Assembly: GCA_021234155.1 (NCBI GenBank)
Contig: JAJEKV010000030.1
Location: 12,956,718-13,020,717 of the forward strand
Source of the DNA: Isoetes taiwanensis
Taxonomy: Eukaryota; Streptophyta; Lycopodiopsida; Isoetales; Isoetaceae
Direction: 5' to 3'
Length of the DNA stretch: 64,000 nt
Both the position numbers and the translations under genes were made by a program. Below are positions 11,465 to 23,546 of this stretch, piece by piece. The notes beneath the pieces were generated by a model, which worked only from the letters and a program-made list of their open reading frames with translations, was not told where the DNA came from and ran no database searches. The first letter of the stretch is position 1. The number at the start of each line of letters is the position of its first letter.

Positions 11465-11586
11465 TGTAACGGACCCCCTATGGGGCATTCCCGAGACATC
11501 GGCATAAATGGGTAGAAGCGACTACTCATAAATGTCTAGACGGTTTTGCCCAGTTGGTTAAGGACATGTCGGTTAGGAACGTTACA
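11465..11586 (+). repeat. TRIM 3' terminal repeat
   Basis: 122-bp terminal repeat, clearly alignable with the 5' repeat over nearly all its length but with a roughly 36-bp deletion near its start. It is directly preceded by a polypurine tract and followed by the GTAAG target duplicate. Confidence 0.9.
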
Positions 11587-11591
11587 GTAAG

Positions 11592-14500
11592 GAATTTTAG
11601 AGGCAAGAACCTGCATGGACAGCAAAATAACATGCAATAAATACTTGATTGAAGAACATTAAGCCATCCTAATAGTTTATTACCCATTTAAAGAAAGACT
11701 GGATACATAAATCTTAGACTAAAATGAAAGAAAATATAACAGTCTAAATTACATATGAAATTGCAGAGAAAGCATATTTACATGCAAAAGTAAATCTGAA
11801 GCTGTACAGCATTCATGCAAAAGTAAATCTGAAGCTGTACAGCATTCATGCAAAAGGATATACACAAAGGTATGCAAAACATCATGTATATAACTCAATG
11901 AATAGCAATAAAAAATGAAGAAAATTGACCTTGATCTGGCAGTTGAACTTCTACCAAAATGAGAGAGCTGCAAAGCACGGCCTCCAAAGATCAAGTAGAG
12001 GAAGAAGAAAGATGAATGAACGGGTATTTTCACTCAAGATTAGCATAGATTTAGGGTTCTTGCCTCTGAATGATCTCTAATGCTTTTATAATATGAAAAT
12101 AAGTTAGAACTGATGGAGGGAAAACATGAGAGATTAAGTGAAGAGATTACCACGAGATAGATGGAAATTTTTGGAGGGACCTCCAGCACAGAAGAACCAG
12201 TTAAATAACTATGACAGTAGGTTTAAGGTCTAAATATGTTGCAAAAAATCTAGAATCTCCCTTCAACCATGCAAAGAAATGACCAAATCGACCACATCCT
12301 TTAGGGCACACAACTACTCCATTTGTGGCCCATCGTGGCTCCATTGGCATCGCTCTGCTGCATAATTAGGGTAAGCAGGAGATTGGTTATGTTGAGGACG
12401 TATATCAGAGTAGGGAAGGATCGTGGGCCAAAAGAGGGGATGTGGCAGTACCATTTTTCCGCGTTGATACCATCGTTGGAGGGCCCATCTCCATTGACGG
12501 GCATCCTCCCTTAACATGGCCATTGTTTTAGTTCCTGCACCTAGTGAAATATAGTATGGAATGTTTTTTTGGCCCCTAAGGGGGGAAGCCCTTGTTCATG
12601 TGAGTTTGTGGCATATTCTTTGTATATGCTAGTATATACTTGGAATATATCAATAACTGCTCCAAACCCATTATTAGTTGTAAATTGGCGGTGGCTTCTG
12701 TTGCTGAACAACCACTCTCGAAATCGGCTAATCGGAGAGCCTTCTTTCCTCATCTTCTTACTTGTAGTCGTCCAAGGGTGTGGCAGGCATTTTTCTCTGG
12801 CTTCTTACATCGTGGCAGGTATTTACTCTGCCTTCCGTGATTGCTTACCTGAGAATCGAAGAAGAGCTCTCTGTAACAGGGCTACCCCTTCATAATTGAC
12901 CAGAAGCAGTACCACTTTTGTAGGGATCCAAACGTCGTTCCTCTTATCTTCTTTAGTATATTGCTATGGCGATGGTATTGGGGTGTCTTGTAGCCAATGA
13001 AACTGCCACATGTATCCCCAATCTGGCCAAACAACTAAAAGAAACATGGTCTGAACGATTCATATATGTTCGCAGAACTTTGAGATAAAGGGCATCATAG
13101 AGCCGAAAAGAACAAGTGTCATTTTTTTTTTTTTTTTTTTTTAATACTGACTCAGAATAAACAAAAGCCCACAAATATGGACGAATTTCAATCATTTCTC
13201 TAAATGGGCGTCCTTAGCCAGGGATCCAGCTACGTCTTCATCCTAATCATGTAGATCTGCCCTGCAACGAATTAAGTGATATCTTCTTGAAATTAAATAT
13301 ATTATTTATAAGAGAATCAATGTAACATGTTAGTGTTTGATAACTTTCTGTCATTTTGCTCACCCATTAATTTGGTGCAGATATGGTTTCAGCCATTAGA
13401 TTGTCGAATGCCCGGGTATATTTCATTCTATCAACTGGTATATCTTTTTATCAAATACCTAATAGATGTTTAAAAAATTTGGCATGATATTGATTTGTAT
13501 ATGAAGCAATGTTATTGGCCACCAAGTATCCACGTATGTGGTTTTTTGTTACAACCAGTTGAATGGAGCTATAGGCAAGGACATGATTTACCTCAGCCAT
13601 GGCTTGAGAATGAAGGCCCAGTTCTTCACCAAATCCTTCCTATTATGCTTGTTGAGTTCATGATAAAAGCTAGGAGTACATGAAGTGAGATTATTTTTAT
13701 TAGTTTGAGCTCCATTGGCAGGTGAAAATCTCATTTAGCAAGTAATAATTATGGCCAATTCATTCTCTCACTGGGAGGGTTATTTTATTGGTCAGCATGG
13801 GGCTTCTTCACAATCGTAGACGGATGTTGGAAGTGCTGAAAGCTGCACTAGTGTTGGCATATTTATGGTAAAATCTTTATGTAAAAATGTCGATCGCATT
13901 TCCATATTATGAGAAGGTTTGAGGGCTCCCTATTTCACATCTTAAGCTTATATAAACGATGAAATGTTGCCTATGCTAGCAAGTCTTATGTTATTTTTCA
14001 TGCTCACGAAATAATAAACCTCACATGGAATGTATAGAAGCTGGCATCTACATGCTTATTTTTTGAATAGCCTATAGGAAGTATGTGCAATATGCTTGCA
14101 GCGTACTCAATTTGTGGATGTTAACTTGTGCCGAGACTATTATAATTTTGAAAAAAAAAAATTGAATTCATATTAATTGGAAGCCAATCCCTAATAAGTG
14201 TACAACATGCATAATAATTTGAAAATTTGGAGACAATACTGCCAATAACTTCTTTGACCACTTACTCCCTTGATTGTTGGTAGTAAAAAGGTCACATCCC
14301 TTAACTTCAGGTTCTGCATGGCAAGAACTTGAAGGAATCTTGATATATCTTTCACATTGGGTGTGCTTCACAGTGAATCTTTGTATAATCTAAAGAATAT
14401 TGCAGTATCTTAGAGAATCTTAATAGATTCTTAGAAAACTTAAAATCTCTTAGGATATTGGGTAGTCTCAATGGAATGTTGATAAGTCTAGAAATTTTTA

Positions 14501-14675
14501 TAGAAGCTTGGGAAATCTATACTTCCCAACGTACATACATTCGGTTTCGTACGCTCCCTCATAGTACAAAGACTTGTATATAAAAATTAAAATAATATTA
14601 CATATTACACCATTGAACATGACATCCCACATATCAAGAAATTGAACCATTGAATTAAACCCCCCCCCCCCCCAA
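11592..14675. other. No recognisable gene; short repeats only
   Basis: A 33-bp unit (CATGCAAAAGTAAATCTGAA...) is repeated twice plus a partial copy at 11781-11857. A T tract at 13124-13142 may be the poly(A) of an old minus-strand retrocopy. Frames at 12569-12895 and 13495-13683 have no family motif I recognise. Confidence 0.45.
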
Positions 14676-14934
14676 AGTTGTGTTTGCTGATATTCGTGTA
14701 GGGAGTCCAGCAGTCGGCAAGGAACTCCAAAGACATACGCCCAAATATGTGTATTGTACGTGTGTAGAATGCACTTCACAACCTTTGGTTTAATCCCATA
14801 TTTGTAACTCATAATTAACTAAAACTTGTTAAAAAACGAGTTGCGCTTAACGATGGCTAAGGTTGTTCGAAATCGACATCCAACGGTCCGAGCCTACCGA
14901 TGGATTGCCCTACACGAATATCAGCAAAAACAAC
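14676..14934. repeat. Inverted repeat (hairpin) with 21-bp perfect arms
   Basis: TTTGCTGATATTCGTGTAGGG at 14683-14703 (given here only by its ends in practice: TTTGCTGATA...TGTAGGG) is exactly complementary to 14907-14927. With one mismatch the arms reach about 28 bp. The spacer is about 200 bp and contains weaker complementarity next to the arms. A run of 14 C lies just outside at 14660-14673. This could be a foldback/MITE relic. Confidence 0.65.
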
Positions 14935-17097
14935 TGGATGAGATTGAAAGGCCAAGACTACTATGTGTAGCAAAAGCAATATGCAAAATCAACCCTCCAG
15001 CACATGTCACGTCATTGCAAGGAAGAGTTTGATCCAAAATTCGAGCAGATATGTGATTCATCATTTCTTGAAGGGACGACTAGAACACTATGATTAAAAG
15101 CAAGTCCAATGACATTGACATGTGACATGACAATCTGTTTTGTAAGTTTCGCATGGAACTATACAGTGGGGAACGAAATATTAACTGCTATTTAGTTAGC
15201 CATTTGGTATGCTATTTCTTGGCAAGTGGTTTAAGTAGAGTTCTCTTTCAAATGAGCTGGAATGCAGATCCTTTTAGCTTCTTATCAATCGGTCCATGTC
15301 AATGGCTAGAGGATGTTATATGTTCTGGTCTAGACCAATCCTAATTAAAGATGCTTTTATGACCGGTAATTTTATTAAACTTGTAACCAAACTGTTATGA
15401 AACCATTTTAGTTTCGATTCTCTATGCCTTGACCTTTATTTTATTCTCTATATGTAGCTTTTCTTTTTACTTGCAGCATCAGATTTCGTCTATTTTGAGC
15501 CATTGATCATAGAAATATTCCATGACTGATTCCAAATAGAGATGCCTTGGCCGTGCCTTGATCGCTTGATGGGATCAAACTGCCATTTCCACGTCAGCAT
15601 ATGATTTAGAACTATGGCATCCAAGTCAATGATGCAGTCAATCACAAACCAAGGCATATTCCTATATTTAATTCAGAGCAAATTAAACTTCCTAGTTTAG
15701 GAAATTGAACTCTCCTACCATAGGCAATTCTAGCAAACTTGAGAAGTTTTTAACAATGTGCAATACAACAATTTTGAGCCAATTCAGCAATTTTGAGGCA
15801 CGACGACTGCAAACGGCCGATTAATTAAACCTGATTGATCAGCATGAGGAACAAGCAAGTGGAAAGAAACATCAAACCAGGTGAAATCAGATGAAACAGA
15901 ACAGAATGGGGAGGCAACAAAGCCGCTCTGCACCCTACGTCCCTGCGTCCAAAGAAGCTTGGACAAAGCGACAGCCATGGCATATGACAGAGATGCTTCT
16001 CTACCATCATGGCTCTTGCATCAATGGCACCATCACCTCCACATTTAGCGCCTTTATCCGTCCCAAGCAAGCAATAGAAATGCAACCTGCATAAAGGCCT
16101 GCACATGCTTGCCTTTAAAACAAACTTTTTCTTCTCTATGATCTGTACACTTAATATAACCTATGCTGCAATGAAGTTATCCCCAAGGAAACAAGCATCA
16201 CGAATGCATTGTGCACAAACACCTGCAGCTCCAGAGAGCACATGCATAAAAACACCAGAAGAATCAGAACTTTTATGCAGAAAGACTCTCAAAACATGTA
16301 ATCATTTGTGGAATATAAGATACTCATGAATGTTCATGGGATGAACATTGCAGACATGTAGCAGGTGAGAAGAAACTTGAAAGTGATATTCCAAAATTTG
16401 GTAGCCCATGAGAATACTGGACTGAACCAAATGGCTATCATGGTAGGGAGTCTTTATCAGCAGAACAACCCAAGAAGACCAAAACTATAAATGATCTCTA
16501 AAAATGAATTGATGTCCACTGTATGAGAAGTATCTAAATTATGAAGGTAAATAGTACTTCTGACATGTTTGTATTTGTTGACTTCAATATGAAACTGTTT
16601 TTATGTATTGTTATCCAGTTTTTCTTATAAAGTTCAAGTTCTCACGATGAGAAGTGCAGTTTGTGATTTCATTTGTAGTTACTTCTTTTTTTGTTTTTTT
16701 TTTTTTGGGATGATCATAAAATCACATCCATTCATGTGATTTATGAGCATCTTAACAATATTTCTGATTTGTTTGCTTGCTTGGATTGTGTGTAGGTGGC
16801 CTAGAATGGTTGTCACCATTCTTGCTGGTTTAGGTTTCAATTCCCTAGCAGGCCATAATTTTTTTTTAGTAGGTTTAGTAGTGTTATTTGCAGAGAAATT
16901 GCATGTTTATTCAAGGCAGTTGTTGCACCATACTGGGGATTTATTCTTCCACAAAGGTAAGTTCATGCTCCAAGTGAGTATTTTATCAGGTCTATGGAGG
17001 TGTACCAGCAAGAAAATTAAGAGTGATGCAGGTCCACAGAGGTTTGCATCTGACTCATTTAGGTGTCTACTAGGTCTATTAAGGGAATTATATGATC
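14935..17097. other. No recognisable gene
   Basis: Several short frames (for example 15891-16094 and 16743-17237) lack family signatures. A pure T tract occurs around 16690. I cannot support any coding gene here. Confidence 0.4.
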
Positions 17098-17210
17098 CAT
17101 TGTGTGCAGGTGCTGCTCCGTCAAGGGTAGTAAGTGTTCCATTGTGTGCAGGTGCTGCTCCATCAAGGATAGTAAGTGGTCCATTGCATACATGTACTGC
17201 TCCATTTGGG
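17098..17210. repeat. 42-bp tandem repeat, about 2.7 copies
   Basis: The unit CCATTGTGTGCAGGTGCTGC... starts at 17098 and 17140 with only three differences. A third, diverged partial copy begins at 17182. The unit length is a multiple of three and the frame is open on both strands, but no gene context was found. Confidence 0.8.
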
Positions 17211-18111
17211 TTTGATCTCGGGTCACTGAGGACATGAAATAGATCCATTCATTACGATTGGTCCACTTAGGTACTCATTGTTGTCCAACATTATTGCTCC
17301 ATTCAAGAACATACATAACCATCTGGGTGCTCAGACCCCCGTACTTTGGACCATTCTAATTTGGACATATTAAGTGTTTTTAATAAAAAAAAATTGTTGT
17401 ATGTTAGTATACATCCTAGGGCACATGATTGTAATTTTAGATTGCAGGTTTGATAGGTTGTTGATGTAGATCATAAGGTTTTTCTGTTAAGTGAACCATT
17501 GGTGGGTACCCTCCCTTGGTTCATCAGACAAAAGGATGGTAGGCCATATTTAGAGTCACAGAGGTAGAGAATTAGACATCATTCACTTTCCATTTCATGC
17601 CTATTAGGAGCTTAGCGAGGTAGCAGCGTAGACCAAGTCGTGCTCTATGACACGAACGACTGATGCAATATTGCATCAAATATCCTATTCAGTTTTAGAG
17701 AAAAATAATCTTAGCAACCATCAGAGGAAGCTAATGAGGGATATTCTGAGCTCTAGCTAATCTTGAAACATCTGTTATATGCCTCTTCACGAAATTAAAA
17801 ATAGAAGCCAGACAAAAAAAAAATCCCTCCTTGCCAACTTTGAGCGCCTAACGTTAGGAATACAAGCAAGCTCTCTTTGATACGTGTACAGGAATCACAA
17901 TATTGAAAAGAGTTTGTAATCTAAATGAAATGTTTCATAAGAAAATGTTAAAATTATGATACCGATCTTTTCCAATCAAAATTGTGGAAAAGAAAGCAAC
18001 CATACGACCTATTGAAAATACTAGCGATGCAGCCGGTTTGCAGCCAAACCATATGAAACTCTCAGTGGTGCCAAATCAGGTTGAAAAAAGCAGCACATAG
18101 ATGAAATAGAT
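17211..18111. other. No recognisable gene
   Basis: AT-rich sequence without open frames above the background or recognisable transposon termini. Confidence 0.45.
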
Positions 18112-18440
18112 ATTCTAAACAAGGTGCACCCTGGAGTACCACAGTCGTCGGATTCATCGATCCTACGACCCAGATCGTACGTTGGGGCCTATGAGCACCT
18201 CTCGTTTCGCTTATAGTCATTTATGATTGGAGGCACCTATGATTTTGAAATATGAAATTTGATTTCACCTAAGGTTTTGAGGGAATATCGAACCTCTATA
18301 TTTAGAATATGAAGTACGGGGGCTCGAAACTCTACCAAAATAACTCAATGTCCTAATAAGACCACTTTAACCAATATATCCAGTGAGCTAATATAATTAT
18401 TTTTTAACTTGAATCTATATATATTTATTTATTTTTATTT
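18112..18440 (-). repeat. Dispersed repeat family A, copy 1 (minus strand)
   Basis: On the minus strand this runs from (T/A-rich) TAGATTCAAGTTAAAAAATA through TTAGCTCACTGGATATATTGG, GGTGCTCATAGG, to CAGGGTGCACC and GTTTAG. The same sequence recurs at 23547-23942 (+) and at 49446-49672 plus 53956-54127 (minus, split by a Helitron). In this copy the block CCAATATATCCAGTGAGC (plus strand) is uninterrupted; it is the empty-site paralogue of the Helitron insertion. A tRNA-like A box is visible but the B box is degraded (GTTTCGAGCCC). Element class unknown. Confidence 0.8.
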
Positions 18441-19962
18441 TTTTTTTAGCACACCAGCCCTATCGGGCTTACAGCCTTTCTTGCAATTGTAGCCTATCCA
18501 CATGTAATTTCCATGTCATCAAAATCTGATTTGACTTATTTTGCACCATCAGATCTTGGCTTTTGCAAATCTAAGGCCAGGGAAATTAGAAAATCTTCCA
18601 AAAATGGGCACGGAGATGGAAAGGGTCACGGAGTAACTTCCTTTTCTTTTTTTCAAGCCTCCTTTGAAGCTCTACCGAAGAGCTTTCGGCGTGGCCCTAG
18701 CACATTGTGTTCTATTGTTCCTTTGTTGTTCTCAACTTGGCTATCCCAGCTTCATGGCATGGCCTTGGCAATTCTCTAAGATTTTAAGCTTTACCTCGCT
18801 CTGCTGTACCAGGGTGGCGAACCAAGTGGTTTAACGGAGTTAAAGGATTTTTTATTTTTTGGCTGCCTATTGCTTCGGAATCTACCATGGCGAGGAGCTT
18901 CGTTAACCATTTTGCAATCTTCCACAGACCTAGGCAAAAGCAAATGTTTAATTTTCATACAGAAGGGGCCAGCCACAATGCCGCTCTTGGCGATGGCGGG
19001 ATTTGCGTTTGGCGATATTTGGTTCCGTGGAGCTAGTTTGGCAAGCACTCTATTGCAACTGGAGCAACTAGATTAAGGCAAGTGGGAGCACTGTACTGCA
19101 ACTGGAGCAACTGGATTAAGGCAAGCGTTTTCCCATCCTTTACTCTGCAAAATCGAAGTTCAATATATGGCACCTTCTTGGTTTATGCTTAAGTTTTGGT
19201 ACTTCTCCAAGTCCGAAGGTTTAACTCTTATTTTTCAGAAGAATCGACCAAAGGGCAGACTAGTCTCAGCTATTTATCCTCAGACTTTTATCTAAATGCT
19301 TGTGAAGACAATAGCCTATGATGCATCTAGTTTCTCGTATGTCACAAAGCAGACTAGCAATAACACATGTAGCTATGGCGAAGAAATATAGAAATTTAAG
19401 TCTAATTTCAAAATGATTTCCCATAAGCCTGTTCCTCCCCTCAGCAATCCTATGCCAGTTTAATTTTACATTTACAATCTTTGACAACATGAGTTAGGTA
19501 CTGCTTACAACACCTTAGATCTAGATGGAGATCATAGTGTACAACCTGTGCCTCTTACAGAATGAGAAGTTGCCAACTCTAGCAGAAAGAGATACAAGTG
19601 TAGAATCTGAAACTCATGCATCATGAGCTTTATAGAACCATATTGTAGATTCTGCAGCAAATAATATAGATTTTGCATACCAAGAGGTCCTCTTAATTGG
19701 AGATGAAAGGTTGCTAGTGTGGTTTAACTTGTATCTTCAATGGATGGTTATTCTATGGGGCACTACCTGTGCACCTGGACCTTAGGGAGACTTAAAAGTT
19801 CTGGGTTTTGTGATGGGATAATATCATGGACTCAAGTGGAGACTGGTTCCTTAATCACATGGAAGTATCAAAGTGTAGCCTTGAAGTGAGATGTACAATA
19901 GGAGAAATTTACTCTGTTGCTCTGATAAATAATAAGCAGCAGGCAGATACATGAACTAAGAT
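18441..19962. other. No recognisable gene; one short duplication
   Basis: The frame 18513-18779 shows no family motif. A 47-bp unit containing GCAACTGGAGCAACT is repeated at about 19046-19130. No other structure is apparent. Confidence 0.45.
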
Positions 19963-20158
19963 GAATATGTAGCATAATAACAGGGGGTTTTTTTGTGTTT
20001 TTGTACGCTTTTCACAAAGGTTTTCCTAAGATTTCATGGCGTATTCGAATGGATGTACTAATGCGTATATCTAGAGTGCACCATTTCTTAGTCGTTGATT
20101 TAGCTTTTTTTTTTCAATGGTCCAACATCCAAGGGCTCACAACAAAAGCCCTCTTTTT
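19963..20158 (+). repeat. Dispersed repeat family B, copy 1
   Basis: Starts with GAATATGTAGCATAATAACAG and continues GTGTTTTTGTACGCTTTTCA, GGATGTACTAATGCGTA, AGAGTGCACCATTTC to CTCACAACAAAAGCCC. A second copy lies inverted at 55362-55625. Its first about 25 bp are shared with repeat family A although the rest differs. Confidence 0.8.
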
Positions 20159-20355
20159 ATTTTAGGGGCTGAACATGCAAGCATTTGGTTTGCATGTGCA
20201 GAAGAGCAGAAAGCTTTAGTGCTTTAGTGTAGAGGATGATGCGGCCGGATGCTTGCTTCAGCAGTTTGTGGTACATATTCAAAGTTTCTATGGCATGGTC
20301 TGGTGGGTTTCAAGGCAATAGTGTATTGATATTCTTATTTACATGTGAGCAAATT

Positions 20356-20633
20356 TTAAGTGGTGAAATTGGCCTGGAGCTTGGCAACGAGTCCAGCAGG
20401 AATATTGAAAGCAAGCTGCAAAACATGCGGAGGGTTTATACCCCCTGCTATGAAGTCAATACGAGCCAACGAGATCCCTAACTTGTTCAGCCCTGCAAAA
20501 GTCTGTACATTTAATCCGTTCACTGCAGACCCCAGCCTGTTGAATGCTGCTGGGTTTCTTAGCCTGGTGGACAAGAAATCTGTGGACACTACTTCCCCAG
20601 CTGGCTTGCACGTCAAACCATTCACAGAGGTTC
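20356..20633 (-). pseudogene. Germin-like protein, internally deleted remnant
   Basis: The minus strand encodes a typical germin-like N-terminal half: NGLTCK, DFLSTRLRNPAAFNRLGSAV, FAGLNKLGISLARIDFIAGG and GINPPH. Directly after PPH the frame jumps to AFNIPAGLVAKLQANF, which resembles the end of the germin fold, then stops at 20356. The central cupin barrel with the HxH...E...H manganese ligands is therefore missing. A 3' splice site (TATACTTACAG) sits just before the exon at 20634, fitting the usual single germin intron, but no signal-peptide exon was found to the right. Functional germin-like proteins are secreted, cell-wall-bound cupins; this copy cannot be. Confidence 0.85.
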
Positions 20634-21299
20634 CTGTAAGTATATGTAAACAGATTCATTCATATTCAAATGCCCTGTTTCTTGCTTGGAATTTAGCAGT
20701 TTTGTTGTTTGATTCCGTCGATTAAGCAGATAGTCGCAATGGGCGGGAAGTTTTAGCCATTTTTATTGAAGCAAAAATAGTGTTCTTCGGGACATCAAGC
20801 AGGGCAAAATTGCGACCGTTTCTGGGGAGAATGTATGTTGGAACCGGACCATTATGTATGGTTTTATAAGTGATGGAAATGGAGGAGGAATAGGAGAGAA
20901 TGGAGCAGGCCATGGAGGTAGAATGTTTAATCCAGAGCTCGGTCTTGGAATGGGCCCTGGAATATATTCTGAAAATGCAGCAGCGTTAGTGTCTCAAGAA
21001 GGGCTTGAAGCAGTGTATAGAACGGGGGCTCGCATAAGAGGGTTTAGGGGATTCTCACTGGAATTTCTTATGTAGACGAACAGAACACAAAGAGAAAATG
21101 GGAGTAATGCAGGACCCTAGCATCGACCGCGACTAAAAATGCTATTCCCATGAATGTCACAATCGGCCTCCTGAATCATATCTTTGTTGAAAGAGAACCA
21201 GATGTAGGTGGTATGTCAATATCATCCCTCCAAAGATAAATGTCTTTGCAGGTAAACAGAGCTTGAGAATGAAGCACACACGCATTGAATGCTACTCAA

Positions 21300-21980
21300 C
21301 ATTGGGGTTCCAATTGTAAAGAATGTGGTAACCATGCCAAGAAAGATTGCATGTTTGCAAGATGCGAGAACTTCTTTGTAAAAGTAGAGGGTTTGACTGC
21401 CCTACTCATGTGAAGAGCACTTGGGTTCCTGCTGTTAAAAGAAGAGAGAGGCAAATATTAGAAGCTTCTGCTGTAGCTTCTGGTTATTTATTGCCAAAAT
21501 CAAAAAGAGCTAGAAGCTTTCAATTTGTTTCTGCTCATGCCAGTGAATCACTAGGGGCCATACCTGCTTCACCTGGCAGTTCATATGGATCAGATGCTCA
21601 GCCTTCTAGATCAGGTCATTTCTCTTGTAGATCTCTTTGTATTCTATTTTGCACTTGTTCTCATGCATTTATTAAGTTGTTCTTGTGTGTTACCTTAAAC
21701 CCTATCCCTTTGGTGCTTCTTTGATAACGTTTATCCATTCTAACTCTTTTATTTAGTGTTTCAATATATCGAGTCCGTCAACTAAATTTTGGTTGCTTAT
21801 TTCAGCATCAAACTGTAAATCTCCTTTTCCTGCTGAAGTCAGGGCACATGCCATATTCAAGTGTATCCGAGTGACTGGAGTTCTTGATGGTTCAGATGAA
21901 TATGCGTACCAGCCTACTGTATGCCATATTCAAGTGTATCCGAGTGACTGGAGTTCTTGATGGTTCATATGAATATGCGT
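21300..21980 (+). pseudogene. SHI/STY-type SRS transcription factor, frameshifted remnant
   Basis: 21303-21440 encodes the RING-like zinc finger of the SRS family ([15 protein letters not shown], then [18 protein letters not shown] and KRRERQ). A one-base loss near 21365-21375 moves the two halves into different frames and removes the usual RCRTCC centre. The frame then runs to TCAG at 21614. A GT-AG intron (21615-21805) is followed by a phase-matched exon 2 with PAEVRAHAIFKCIRVTGV and DEYAYQPTV, the start of the IGGH domain. This breaks off in a 60-bp direct duplication (21848-21907, 21921-21980). Intact SRS proteins activate auxin-biosynthesis genes in plant development. A glycine-rich frame at 20854-21075 might be its N-terminus, but that is a guess. 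Confidence 0.85.
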
Positions 21981-22273
21981 TTTGTAATTATCCATGTTTG
22001 GCCTTTATCCATGTGATTACCCTGCGTATTTCTTTAAATGAATACGACCCTTATTATCCCATTGTTTAGAGTGGAATAAATGGTGTGTTGCATTTCATCC
22101 TTCATGAACTTCATTCTTGTATTGCAATATTCTAATTACTGATAATGAATGAATAATGAATAAACTAAATTGTTTTAAATAAATATATCAGTATAATACT
22201 TATGCTTGCTTTGTTAGGGCCCGAAGGGCCCAAATTTTTTTTTTATTATAATAACCAACACATAACTACCATT
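21981..22273. other. Short spacer with GGGCCC hairpin
   Basis: No gene. GGGCCC-GAA-GGGCCC at about 22216-22230 could form a 6-bp hairpin, followed by a T tract. It lacks a nearby CTRR, so it does not look like a Helitron end. Confidence 0.4.
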
Positions 22274-22678
22274 TACATTAATTAACATAACCATTACATC
22301 AAACACTTTTAAATTAAAACCCCCTTGAAACCCCCTTTGGTTTGGGTGCATATTCACACGGGGGGTGACGTCGGGCAGCGAGAGCCCCTATAATTATGTT
22401 TTGCACGTACAAAATCAACACCATATAGTATATTACCTCAAATCTTATAGTATTTTGCAAATCTTATTATACAGTATAATAAATTCCATACATCCATACC
22501 CCACAAACGAGGAACTTTGTGTACGGTGTAGATTAAGGAATAAGGGGTGAATATGCCTATCCAACAGCTCTCGCTGCCCGGAGTCACTCCCCGTGTGAAT
22601 ATGCACCCAAACCAAAGGGGGTTTCAAGGGGGTTTTAATTTAAAAGTGTTTGATGTAATGGTTATGTTAATTAATGTA
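22274..22678. mobile_element. Foldback element with two 112-bp inverted arms
   Basis: The left arm (22274-22385) and right arm (22567-22678) are reverse complements with only a few mismatches. Landmarks are AATTAACATAACCATTACAT at the outer end, AAAACCCCCTTGAAACCCCC in the middle, and CACACGGGG...CAGCGAGAGC at the inner end. The 181-bp loop contains no gene. A shorter relative lies at 54131-54420 with its loop inverted. Probably a non-autonomous DNA transposon. The superfamily is unknown because no target duplication could be fixed. Confidence 0.88.
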
Positions 22679-23546
22679 GTCAGCAGAGCAGGGGTATTTT
22701 TGCTGATTGCCTATAGTCTCATAAGCCCTCTTGCCTTTTGCCTTTTCTAGTTATTATGCAAAGTTGTGAATTCCACTTATTATGCAAAGTTGTGAATTCA
22801 TCTTTCATTGAAAAGCTATAAGCTCCACAGATTCCATTTGGAAGAAACGTTTTTATTTGAGTCATTGATTTGTGTTGTATGGACAAGTCTCATTCTAGTT
22901 TTCAGGTGCACAAAGAAGCAAGTTATACTTTCACAGTAGCTTCTGGGAAAAAACTAGAAGAGAAGGCACCAACTTACAGTATCAAGTCAGTTCAGTAGTT
23001 TGCTAGCCCATAATCTTCGTATGCATGTGTCCCAAAATGATGGCTCCTCCTTGGTCAAATGCATCTGTACATGATCTTCTGCCACTTCAATGAGTTGCTC
23101 TTCTGCTAACTTGATGAATTGCTCCTTCCTGCAAATCAATAAAATGACTTACATGGCATTCCCGAAGTACTAAGGACATCAAGCATGTAAAAACTTCTAG
23201 CCATGCATGATCATTCTTGTTCTCTACATTTGTTTGTCTTTTTAGTGCAGCAGAGCCGTCAGCTCCCATCCAAAATCATACAAATATATATAGCATTTTG
23301 AAATGTAATTTAACACACCAAACTGACTTCCATGTTCATTATTCTAATGTCTCTACAGTGGGAATCAATTGAATACACAATGCACAAGCAATAACTTTTA
23401 CGTTACTTTTAAAAAAGGGATAAGGGAACCCTTTCATGTTGCATCTGTCCACAAATTTACACAGGCATTTGTTAGTAAGGCCTGTTACTGTACTGCAGAT
23501 ATTTGAAAAGGTGTTTCATCCTGGTCATGACTTCCCTGTTTGCATG
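22679..23546. other. No recognisable gene
   Basis: AT-rich, with only short frames. The 31-bp phrase TTATTATGCAAAGTTGTGAATTC is nearly repeated at about 22750-22800. Confidence 0.45.

Larger units (their letters stand above)
11164..11586 (+). mobile_element. TRIM (miniature LTR retrotransposon), complete
   Basis: Two direct terminal repeats (11164-11321, 158 bp; 11465-11586, 122 bp) begin TGTAAYGGACCC and end GGAACRTTACA. The right repeat lacks about 36 bp near its start. A 143-bp core between them opens with TGGTATTAGAGC at 11324-11335, the primer-binding site for initiator Met-tRNA typical of plant TRIMs, and ends with a purine tract AGTGGGAGAGA directly before the right repeat. A perfect 5-bp duplication GTAAG flanks it (11159-11163 and 11587-11591). 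There is no coding capacity, so it must depend on an autonomous LTR element. Confidence 0.93.

Noticed and set aside
22216-22230. GGGCCC hairpin as a Helitron 3' end
   Set aside because: No CTRR terminus follows on either strand; only a T tract lies beyond it.
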